Below are positions 1-7,455 of a stretch of 64,000 nt of DNA, one piece after another. Every line of letters starts with the position of its first letter. Within the stretch, counting starts at the first letter, position 1. The position numbers and the translations under genes are program-made. Source of the stretch: Pseudoalteromonas gelatinilytica (GTDB lineage Bacteria; Pseudomonadota; Gammaproteobacteria; Enterobacterales; Alteromonadaceae); the NCBI RefSeq assembly GCF_001641615.1, contig NZ_LRRU01000014.1:166847-230846 (forward strand), written 5' to 3'. The notes under the pieces were generated by a model that had not been told where the DNA came from, did no database searches, and saw nothing but the letters and a program-made list of their open reading frames with translations.

Positions 1-246
1 AATATGCCGCGTATGGATGGTCGAGAAGCTTTACAAGCCATCAAAGCCAACCCTAACTTGAAGGGCATACCGGTTGTGATTTTAACCACATCAAAACAAG
101 AAGAAGATATGGTTAAAGGCTACGACTTGGGCGCTGCATCATACATCACTAAACCGGTTACTTTTGAAGGTTTAGTTGAGTTAATGCAAACACTAGGGAA
201 ATACTGGGTAGAGTTTGTAGAGCTGCCAACATCACAGAACGATTAA
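1..246 (+). CDS. Response regulator, receiver domain (5' end cut by window)
   Basis: This is the C-terminal part of a single-domain CheY-like receiver; the frame is open from base 1, so the N-terminus with the phospho-acceptor Asp lies outside the window. What remains starts at the conserved loop after the Asp (NMPRMDG), has the switch Thr region (VVILTTS) and the conserved Lys before a cis-Pro (YITKP), and ends with a short tail. No output domain follows. It lies 50 bases before a hybrid kinase on the same strand, so the two probably form one phosphorelay operon. The family role (phospho-signal shuttling) is known; the specific signal is not visible. Confidence 0.85.
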   Translation, partial: NMPRMDGREALQAIKANPNLKGIPVVILTTSKQEEDMVKGYDLGAASYITKPVTFEGLVELMQTLGKYWVEFVELPTSQND

Positions 247-248
247 GT

Positions 249-288
249 CCAATTCGCATAAATACTTAATTAAGCAAATTGGAATAAG
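249..288. repeat. Dispersed 40-base palindromic repeat, copy A
   Basis: Short intergenic element just after the response regulator stop codon. It matches copy B at 10987-11026 in 32 of 40 positions. The core TACTTAATTAAGC (263-275) is identical in both, and the flanking arms can pair with each other. One arm position changes from a T-A pair here to a C-G pair in copy B, as expected if a folded RNA or DNA form is kept. Confidence 0.55.
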
Positions 289-296
289 GAATAAGA

Positions 297-2264
297 ATGT
301 TAGACAAGGTAACCCGATTACTCTTAGTAGAAGACGACGAAGACGATTATATTCTTACTTGCGACTACCTAGACCAATTAGGTTCCCATACATTCGATGT
401 TGAGTGGTTAAGTTGCCCTGAAGAGGCCATTAGTGAGCTTAGCGAAAACAAACATGATATTTGTTTGTTAGATTATCGCTTAGGCGCATCAGATGGCCTC
501 GAAGTATTAAAACGGGCTGTGGCAAATGGCTTTCGCGGCCCGATTATCATGCTAACCGGGCAATCAGATGAAGCTCTCGATTCTGCAGCGCTCGATGCCG
601 GTGCGGTTGATTATCTGGTTAAAAGCGAGATGAACTCTAGCCGCTTTGCCCGTGCTATACGCTACGCTTTAGCTCGCCGAGATGTTGAAGATGAGCGTGT
701 TGAGCGTTTAAAAGCAGAAGCTGAAAACCGCTCTAAAGACCGCTTTTTGGCCCATTTGAGTCATGAGTTACGCACACCTCTGTCTTCTATCTTGGGTTAC
801 ACAGAGTTACTCATGCAAAGTGATAAAAATCAGCATGCTCAAAATGAGTTGGGTGTGATTTACCGAAATGGTAAACATTTACTGAGTTTGCTTAATGATG
901 TGCTCGACCTATCAAAGATTGCTGCCGATAAACTGGAGCTCAATTGCAGTGATGTTAACTTAGATAGCCTAATGGCTGACGTTTATACCTTAATGCGCGT
1001 TTCTGCGCTTGATAAAGGTTTATCGCTTAAATTTGAGTCACAGCAAGCCTTGCCTTTAGTTATAAACACAGACGCTACACGGTTACGCCAAATCCTCATT
1101 AACATCATCAACAACGCAATCAAGTTTACCAACCAAGGCGAGATCACAGTGCGAGCTTGGACTGCTTGGGTTAATGAACGAGAAATGCTGTTTTTTAGTA
1201 TTAAAGACACAGGCCTTGGTATCCCAGCTGAAAAACAAGCACTGATCTTTAAACCATTTGAACAAATTGCTGATGTAGAATCACGAGATGTCGGTGGAGC
1301 AGGGTTGGGGCTTGCTATTTGTTCAGAGTTACTTAGTCGTATGCAAGGTTCTATTGAACTTGAATCAACGCAAGGCGTGGGCTCTGAATTTACCCTTTCG
1401 ATTTACCCTGGCAATATTCGAGATATTGAACGCCAAGTGCTGCGCTTTGATTCAAACCCCGATTGCCAGCAAAAACTAGCAACGTTAAAAACCACTGGGC
1501 GAGTGTTGGTGGTCGACGACCTAAAAGATTTACGTAATCTCGTTGGCCATATGATCACCAGCACTGGCGCAGAAGTGGATTATGCCGAGCACGGTAAACA
1601 AGCAATTGAAAAAGTAGCTAATGCAGAGCAAGCGGGTAAGCCTTTTGATATTGTATTTATTGATTTGCATATGCCGGTTATGGGCGGCAAAGAAGCCACT
1701 ATTGAGCTTCGTAAAATGGGTTATCAAGGACCAATCATCGCGCTTACAGCTGCCACCATGAAAGGGGTGAAAACTGAGTTAAGCGCGCTTGGCTTTAACG
1801 ATATGATTGCCAAGCCGGTTGATTCTGGGCTGCTTTACCAAGTGCTCAATCATTATATTTGCGAAGGCAATACTGCACCTGTGGTTGAGCAAGACGACAG
1901 CCCTGAAATGACATTACAAAGTACACGTTATTTACTGGTCGAAGACGACAGTGATGCGGCGCAAATCACTCAGTTATTGCTTGAAAGCTTAGGTGTTGAA
2001 ACTGTTATAGCGCCAAGTTGTGCTGTATGTCTTGCGACGCTGAGTGACGATCAAAATTTTGCTAAAGTATTACTGGATATGCATTTGCCTGATGGTGGAG
2101 GGCTTGATTTAGCCCAGCAGATAAAACAGCGCCACCCCGACTTAAAGTTAGTCATTGTTAGTGGCGCCGAGCCAGAACCAGAAAAAATCAAGCAACTTGA
2201 GATTGAGCAAGTGCTGTTAAAGCCGATTAATCTTGGTTTGTTATCTGAGCTTATTGGCGGCTAA
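297..2264 (+). CDS. Hybrid sensor histidine kinase, REC-HisKA-HATPase-REC-REC
   Basis: A 655-residue soluble protein with no membrane segment and no PAS, GAF or Cache input domain. Its order is: receiver (about 5-125, Asp59), dimerisation/phospho-acceptor domain with the H box around His156 (LSHELRTP), ATPase domain with N box (NNAIKFT), G1 (DTGLGIP) and G2 (GAGLGLAI), then two receivers (about 398-515 with IDLHMP, and about 543-655 with LDMHLP). Input is therefore probably through phosphorylation of the N-terminal receiver by another kinase, with the cut response regulator upstream as a likely partner. The 3' end overlaps the convergent lacI-type gene by 14 bases. The stimulus and final output are not visible. 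Confidence 0.93.
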   Translation: MLDKVTRLLLVEDDEDDYILTCDYLDQLGSHTFDVEWLSCPEEAISELSENKHDICLLDYRLGASDGLEVLKRAVANGFRGPIIMLTGQSDEALDSAALDAGAVDYLVKSEMNSSRFARAIRYALARRDVEDERVERLKAEAENRSKDRFLAHLSHELRTPLSSILGYTELLMQSDKNQHAQNELGVIYRNGKHLLSLLNDVLDLSKIAADKLELNCSDVNLDSLMADVYTLMRVSALDKGLSLKFESQQALPLVINTDATRLRQILINIINNAIKFTNQGEITVRAWTAWVNEREMLFFSIKDTGLGIPAEKQALIFKPFEQIADVESRDVGGAGLGLAICSELLSRMQGSIELESTQGVGSEFTLSIYPGNIRDIERQVLRFDSNPDCQQKLATLKTTGRVLVVDDLKDLRNLVGHMITSTGAEVDYAEHGKQAIEKVANAEQAGKPFDIVFIDLHMPVMGGKEATIELRKMGYQGPIIALTAATMKGVKTELSALGFNDMIAKPVDSGLLYQVLNHYICEGNTAPVVEQDDSPEMTLQSTRYLLVEDDSDAAQITQLLLESLGVETVIAPSCAVCLATLSDDQNFAKVLLDMHLPDGGGLDLAQQIKQRHPDLKLVIVSGAEPEPEKIKQLEIEQVLLKPINLGLLSELIGG

Positions 2265-3249
2265 TTGAATGCCTAATAACAAGTTCAGGTTCAAATAGCG
2301 TTTGTAGCGGTGGTGTTTGTTTTTGATAAACATGGCTTAACACCCAATCTGCTGCCATGCGGCCCATTTCATTTATTGGATAATTAACAGTGCTCAATTG
2401 TGGGTAAACGTGACGGGTGAAAAACACGTTATCGTAACCCATAATCGACAATTGCTTAGGTAAAGTTAGCCCTAAATCACGCGCGCTTGCCATGGCACCC
2501 ACTGCCATTTCATCATTGGCACAGATAAGCGCCGTGAATGGATGCGTTTGTTGATGCAGCGCCTTTAACCCTTCATAACCGCTCGCTTCCATGAAATCAC
2601 CTTGGAATAAGAGGTTTTCATCAAACTCAAGATTAAACTCAGCCAGTGCTTGCTTATGACCTTCTAGGCGGTCTTTGGCATCTTGCTTCCATAGCGGCCC
2701 GCTGATGTAGGCAATATTTTTATGACCTTGCTCTAACACATGTTTCGCCGCTAAATAGCCACCGTTGATGTTGTTAAGCAAAATACAGCGGTCACTGAGT
2801 TCGCTGATATAGCGGTTGATCAAAACAAACGGCGTGCGACCTTTACTGAGCTTAATAAGGTAGTCGTCGCTTACTGCTTCAACATGCAAAATAAGGCCAT
2901 CGCAGTTACGGCTAATTAAAAATTCAATCCCTTGTTTTTCGCGTTCTTCATCACTGTGACCTGCAGCAATAATCAGATGTTTGCCTTGATTACGAAAGGT
3001 ATTTTCAATGCCGCTCATCATAGGCCCGTAAAACGGACCTTGTAATTCAGAGACCAGTAGGCCAACACTGTTCGAGCAATTTGATGCCAATGACTGGGCA
3101 ATAGAGTTAGGTCGATAGCCAAGCTCATCCATTGCGGCAGTGACTTTTTTACGCGTTGCATCGCTGACATTTGCATTGTTGTTCATTACTCGTGAAACGG
3201 TTGCAAGAGAAACCCCTGCAAGTTTCGACACCTCGTAAATGGTGGCCAT
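2251..3249 (-). CDS. LacI-family transcriptional regulator of the beta-glucan locus
   Basis: A 332-residue repressor-type protein. Residues 2-50 form the LacI DNA-binding headpiece (IYEVSKLAGVSLATVSRVM plus the hinge region GYRPNSIAQSLAS); about 60-332 form a periplasmic-binding-protein-like sensor fold. The start has a good ribosome site (AAAGGA). It is last in the leftward operon GH1 - GPH symporter - lacI, 21 bases after the symporter. The pairs of TGTAAGCGCTTACA palindromes at 6016-6088 and 17476-17542 are typical LacI-family operators, so it most likely controls its own operon, the divergent GluP-GH3-GH16 operon and the distant TonB receptor. The inducer is probably glucose or a beta-glucan oligosaccharide (inference). 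Confidence 0.93.
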   Translation of the reverse strand: MATIYEVSKLAGVSLATVSRVMNNNANVSDATRKKVTAAMDELGYRPNSIAQSLASNCSNSVGLLVSELQGPFYGPMMSGIENTFRNQGKHLIIAAGHSDEEREKQGIEFLISRNCDGLILHVEAVSDDYLIKLSKGRTPFVLINRYISELSDRCILLNNINGGYLAAKHVLEQGHKNIAYISGPLWKQDAKDRLEGHKQALAEFNLEFDENLLFQGDFMEASGYEGLKALHQQTHPFTALICANDEMAVGAMASARDLGLTLPKQLSIMGYDNVFFTRHVYPQLSTVNYPINEMGRMAADWVLSHVYQKQTPPLQTLFEPELVIRHSISRQ

Positions 3250-3270
3250 GTTATTCCTTTTTAAACAAAG

Positions 3271-4602
3271 TTATGGATGCTGCTTTAACGATAAATCGGC
3301 ACTGATCTGCTCAACCGTTTGATTATCAAGAATATACCTTTTCATGATAAATGCGACAAGCATACTACCTATTGCTGGATAAAGGGTAAATGAAATTAAG
3401 ATACCCGAAAGCGTGTGTTCACTGAGTTCGGTATTGGCTTCATAGCCATAAAATGCCAGTAACCAACCTGCAATGGCACCGCCAAGGGCAAGACCAAGCT
3501 TAATGAAAAAGACCACGCTTGCGTAGACTAGGCCTGTTAGCCTTTCACCGGTTTTCCACTGCCCGTAATCTATGGTGTCGGCCATTTTTGCCCACAGTAA
3601 CGGGGTTGCCATTTGCGTGAAGAAACACCATAAAAAGTACACCGCAAAGGCAAGTATCAGCTGTTCGCCCGGCAACCAAAATGCCACGCAACTAATTGCC
3701 GCAGAAATATATTGCAAACGAATATAGGCGGTTTTCTTATCAACACGTTTGCTGAGTGGGTTTGCACAGGCGCAGCCCAAAATATTACCTATCATGCCGA
3801 TGGTAACAAAGTAGGTGACCAGCTCAGCTTCACCAAGCACATATTTTACATAGTAAATGGCAAGGGTGGTGCGTAGTACCATACTGGTTAACAGCATAAA
3901 TGCGGCAAAGCACAATACTTTAAATGGGCCATTTTGCCATAGCGTATTCATGCGGGTTTTCCAGCTCAACGATGAGCTGTTATGAGCAGCTACGCGCTCT
4001 TTGGTAAAGCGAAAACAAATTAGAAATAAGATCACACCTAAGCCGCTCATCAGGGCCATAGTGAGTTGGTAGCCCGTAGCGTTATCACCTTTGCCAAGCC
4101 AGTTTACCAAAGGCAAAGTACAGGCACTGACAATTAAGCCGCCCAGCATACCAAACACAAAGCGATAAGATTGAATGGATACTCGCTCTTTCGGGTCGCC
4201 ACTTAATACCCCACCTAAGGCTGAGTAAGGAATATTGATCGCGGTGTAAACCAGCATTAGCAAAGTGTAAGTGACAAACGCGTAAATGACTTTGCCTGAT
4301 TCAGGTAGGTCTGGCGTGGTGAAGGTGATCATGCTGATCACCCCAAATGGTAAAGCAAGCCAGAGTAAGTAGGGACGATAGCTTCCCCACTTAGTGCGGG
4401 TTGAATCGGTTAAGGCTCCCATTAATGGGTCGGTAATTGCATCAACGACTCTCACCACCAAAAACAAGGTGCCAACAATCGCGGGTGAAATACCAAAGAT
4501 ATCAGTATAGAAAAAAGTTAAAAATAACATCACCGTTTGAAAGATGATATTACTTGCTGTGTCGCCTAATCCGTAGGCTATTTTTTCTCTTTTTGTCAGC
4601 AT
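3271..4602 (-). CDS. GPH-family (MelB-like) sugar:cation symporter
   Basis: A 443-residue inner-membrane protein with about 12 hydrophobic segments. The GPH family signature is clear: Arg51, Asp54, Asp58-Pro59 and Asp66 in VVRVVDAITDPLMGALTD, followed by KWGSYRPYLL at 71-80. Family members import disaccharides or glycosides with Na+ or H+. It lies 24 bases after a GH1 beta-glucosidase and before the LacI regulator, so a beta-linked glucose disaccharide such as laminaribiose or cellobiose is the likely cargo (inference from context). The ribosome site upstream is weak. Confidence 0.9.
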   Translation of the reverse strand: MLTKREKIAYGLGDTASNIIFQTVMLFLTFFYTDIFGISPAIVGTLFLVVRVVDAITDPLMGALTDSTRTKWGSYRPYLLWLALPFGVISMITFTTPDLPESGKVIYAFVTYTLLMLVYTAINIPYSALGGVLSGDPKERVSIQSYRFVFGMLGGLIVSACTLPLVNWLGKGDNATGYQLTMALMSGLGVILFLICFRFTKERVAAHNSSSLSWKTRMNTLWQNGPFKVLCFAAFMLLTSMVLRTTLAIYYVKYVLGEAELVTYFVTIGMIGNILGCACANPLSKRVDKKTAYIRLQYISAAISCVAFWLPGEQLILAFAVYFLWCFFTQMATPLLWAKMADTIDYGQWKTGERLTGLVYASVVFFIKLGLALGGAIAGWLLAFYGYEANTELSEHTLSGILISFTLYPAIGSMLVAFIMKRYILDNQTVEQISADLSLKQHP

Positions 4603-4626
4603 GTGTGTTCTCGATTGTTGTTATTT

Positions 4627-5955
4627 TTATCGCTGTTTGAGCAGCGCGCGATATTGTTTTGCGCTTTCTTTTAAAATGCGTTGTTGGCTTTGATAATCAA
4701 TATAAACTAACCCAAAGCGCTTTTCGTAGCCATACGCCCATTCAAAGTTGTCCATTAAGCTCCACGCAAAGTAGCCTTGAATATCAACACCTTGACGAAT
4801 TGCATCACATACTGCATTTAGGTGAGTGTGATAATAATCTACGCGTTCTATGTCGTTCACTTCACCATTTTCTAGCGTGTCGGCCATGGCTGCGCCATTT
4901 TCAGTAATATACATTTTTGGTAAATCATATTGCTGATGAAGTGATACTAAAAGCTCTGTTAAACCTTGTGGGTAAACTTCCCAGCCCATATCGGTAACAC
5001 GAACATCCGTAAGGCTTGCTTCTTCAAACCAGCCATCAGCAGTATTTTTGTAGTGTATGCGGGTATAATAGTTAACGCCAATAAAGTCGACGGCTTGACT
5101 AATAATCGCCATATCGCCAGCAATAATAGTTGGTTTAACTTCATCTGCTAAATCATCCAGTAAAGAAGGGTAAGCCCCCTCTAAAACCGCTTTGATATAC
5201 CATTGATTATGATATTGATCGGCAAGTTCTGCGGCTTTTTTATCATCGGCTGTTAAAGGATACGTTGGGCTGAAGTTTAATACGATACCCGCTTCTGTGT
5301 CTGGGCAGTTTTTACGTAATACTTGCATAGCAAGGCCGTGGGCGAGTAGTAAGTGGTGCGCTGCTTGTCGGCCAGCTTGTTGTGATTTTATGCCAGGTGC
5401 ATGTACACCCACTTCATAACCTAAGTAAGCACTACAAAATGGTTCGTTCAAGGTGGCGAATGAATCAACCAAATGGCCTAAATGTTGAGTAACAAGTTCG
5501 GTATATTCTTTGAATTTATAGGCCGTATCGCGGTTTAACCAACCGCCATTATCTTCAAGGTATTGAGGTAAATCCCAGTGATATAAGGTGACATAGGTCT
5601 TAATGTTACGTGCTTTTAACGCCGATAATAGCTGGGCATAAAACGCCATACCTTGCTCGTTAACCGAGCCATCTTGCAACATGACCCTCGGCCACGAAAT
5701 TGATAAGCGGTAAGCATCGACAGCCAAATCTGCAATCATCTCGACATCTTGCTGCCAACGTGCAACATGGTCACAAGCTACATCGCCATGGCTTTGGTCT
5801 GCAATAGCGCCAGGCTTTTCGCAAAATGTATCCCAGATACAATCGAGGCGCTTATCGCGTGCCCCTTCAATCTGGAATGAGGCTGTTGCCACACCGAACG
5901 TGAACTCGGGCTTGAGTAAAGATGAATCTGGTAACAGTGAAATTGATTTATACAC
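4627..5955 (-). CDS. GH1 beta-glucosidase
   Basis: A 442-residue cytoplasmic glycoside hydrolase of family 1, with no signal peptide. The acid/base Glu171 is in TLNEPF and the nucleophile Glu352 is in YITENG; the N-terminal FGVATASFQIEGA is the usual family start. Length fits bacterial GH1 enzymes. It hydrolyses beta-linked disaccharides brought in by the GPH symporter that follows it. It is the first gene of the leftward operon and its promoter lies in the 232-base divergent region with two LacI-type operators. Exact linkage preference (beta-1,3 or beta-1,4) cannot be read from sequence. Confidence 0.95.
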   Translation of the reverse strand: MYKSISLLPDSSLLKPEFTFGVATASFQIEGARDKRLDCIWDTFCEKPGAIADQSHGDVACDHVARWQQDVEMIADLAVDAYRLSISWPRVMLQDGSVNEQGMAFYAQLLSALKARNIKTYVTLYHWDLPQYLEDNGGWLNRDTAYKFKEYTELVTQHLGHLVDSFATLNEPFCSAYLGYEVGVHAPGIKSQQAGRQAAHHLLLAHGLAMQVLRKNCPDTEAGIVLNFSPTYPLTADDKKAAELADQYHNQWYIKAVLEGAYPSLLDDLADEVKPTIIAGDMAIISQAVDFIGVNYYTRIHYKNTADGWFEEASLTDVRVTDMGWEVYPQGLTELLVSLHQQYDLPKMYITENGAAMADTLENGEVNDIERVDYYHTHLNAVCDAIRQGVDIQGYFAWSLMDNFEWAYGYEKRFGLVYIDYQSQQRILKESAKQYRALLKQR

Positions 5956-6015
5956 AGTTGATACTCGTCCTTCGGGTTAAGTGTAAGGCTTGGCTAATTA
6001 GAGCTTAGACTCGAC

Positions 6016-6029
6016 TGTAAGCGCTTACA
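6016..6029. promoter_or_regulatory. LacI-type operator 1 (GH1 side)
   Basis: Perfect 14-base palindrome TGTAAGCGCTTACA in the divergent region, 61 bases before the GH1 start. Its centre is 59 bases from that of operator 2. The central CG is typical of LacI/GalR-family sites. Confidence 0.85.
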
Positions 6030-6046
6030 ATTTTTCTGCAAATAAA

Positions 6047-6074
6047 TTGCTAAATATGATTTATATGTTATAAA
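6047..6074 (+). promoter_or_regulatory. Probable promoter of the GluP-GH3-GH16 operon
   Basis: TTGCTA at 6047-6052 and TATAAA at 6069-6074 are 16 bases apart, and TGT just before the -10 makes it an extended -10. Operator 2 starts at the very next base, so bound regulator would cover the transcription start. This is a pattern-based call. Confidence 0.5.
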
Positions 6075-6088
6075 TGTAAGCGCTTACA
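6075..6088. promoter_or_regulatory. LacI-type operator 2 (GluP side)
   Basis: Second perfect TGTAAGCGCTTACA, with the symmetry extended by AA/TT to 6073-6090. It lies directly downstream of the proposed -10 box, the classic position for repression. It pairs with operator 1 and suggests cooperative or looped binding that controls both divergent operons. Confidence 0.87.
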
Positions 6089-6187
6089 TTTAATGTTGCA
6101 ACATATTTCGCTATTTGTTGTTAGTGATTAAGTACCAAACGTTGCTGTAACAAACTGATAAATATAATTAACTAGAGAAGAAAAATT

Positions 6188-7447
6188 ATGGCTCATGTTT
6201 CAACCCCTGTGTCGGCTGCTGCAAGCCAAGCAGATATGCCTAAGCAGCACTTTGCGCTGGCATCATTGACCACATTATTTTTTATGTGGGGATTCATCAC
6301 CTGTCTGAATGACATTTTAATCCCTTATTTAAAAGGTATGTTTTCACTTAACTATACGCAGGCTATGCTCATTCAATTTTGCTTCTTTGGTGCGTATTTT
6401 GTGATGTCGATCCCCGCAGGTAAGTTGGTCAGTCGTATTGGCTACCAATTTGGTATTGTGGTTGGCTTAGTGGTTGCAGCCGTTGGGTGTGCACTGTTTT
6501 ACCCCGCTGCAGTTGCCCATGTATATGAATTATTTTTACTCGCCTTGTTTGTACTTGCCTCGGGTATTACGATTTTGCAAGTATCAGCCAATCCTTATGT
6601 AAGTGTACTTGGTCCGCAAAAAACGGCGTCTTCGCGTTTGACCATGACACAAGCGTTTAACTCGTTAGGCACGACAGTTGCGCCAATTTTTGGTGGCTGG
6701 TTAATTCTATCTGAAATTAGCCAAGCTACAGCAGAACAAGTGAAACTGCCTTATTTAATGTTGTCGTTAAGCTTGTTGGTACTTGCGGTTATCTTTGCGT
6801 TTTTAAAACTGCCAAAACTAGGTAAAGAAAGTGATAGCGAAGCCGCACATCAAGATTTAGAAGACTTTGTTGATATAGGCAGTGTTTGGCGCTATCGCCA
6901 CCTTATTTTAGGTGCTGTTGGTATTTTTGTGTATGTGGGTGCAGAAGTGGCAATAGGTAGCTTTTTAGTCGGCTTTTTGACCCTAGATAACATTGCGGGT
7001 CTCGCCGAAAAAGAAGCGGCTCATTACATTAGTTACTACTTTGCAGGTGCTATGGTTGGCCGCTTTATTGGTGCTGCTGTAATGCAAAAATTTAATGCAG
7101 GTAAGGTACTGGCGTGCCATGCCTTATTGGCAGTACTGCTGGTTGTGATTGCAATGACAGGTGAGGGTAGCCTTGCTATGTGGGCAATTTTACTTGTGGG
7201 TTTATGTAACTCGATTATGTTCCCAACCATTTTCAGCCTTGCTTTACACGGCCTTGGTAAATACACCTCAAAAGGCTCTGGCATTTTATGTTTAGCGATT
7301 GTAGGTGGGGCAATTATCCCATTACTACAAGGTGTGTTAGCCGATTCTGTTGGCGTACAAATGGCGTTATTCTTACCTATCGCCTGTTATTTATATATTA
7401 CTTACTTTGCGCTGGTTGGCTCAAAAGTATCGACTCAGACTTCATAG
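6188..7447 (+). CDS. Glucose/galactose-type MFS transporter (GluP/FucP family)
   Basis: A 419-residue inner-membrane protein with about 12 segments. The first helix carries [20 protein letters not shown] (residues 31-50), the signature of the fucose/glucose-galactose H+ symporter family. It most likely imports glucose released in the periplasm or outside by the GH3 and GH16 enzymes encoded immediately downstream (the GH3 start is 9 bases after its stop). The ribosome site is AGAGAAG. Transcription should be LacI-controlled through the operator at 6075-6088. It is distinct from the GPH symporter of the divergent operon, so the locus has two inner-membrane sugar routes. Confidence 0.9.
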   Translation: MAHVSTPVSAAASQADMPKQHFALASLTTLFFMWGFITCLNDILIPYLKGMFSLNYTQAMLIQFCFFGAYFVMSIPAGKLVSRIGYQFGIVVGLVVAAVGCALFYPAAVAHVYELFLLALFVLASGITILQVSANPYVSVLGPQKTASSRLTMTQAFNSLGTTVAPIFGGWLILSEISQATAEQVKLPYLMLSLSLLVLAVIFAFLKLPKLGKESDSEAAHQDLEDFVDIGSVWRYRHLILGAVGIFVYVGAEVAIGSFLVGFLTLDNIAGLAEKEAAHYISYYFAGAMVGRFIGAAVMQKFNAGKVLACHALLAVLLVVIAMTGEGSLAMWAILLVGLCNSIMFPTIFSLALHGLGKYTSKGSGILCLAIVGGAIIPLLQGVLADSVGVQMALFLPIACYLYITYFALVGSKVSTQTS

Positions 7448-7455
7448 GTGCAAAA

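Noticed and set aside
7288..7455. N-terminal extension of the GH3 gene
   Set aside because: It lies entirely in the transporter gene and its end; the lipoprotein signal and normal family start begin at 7456.
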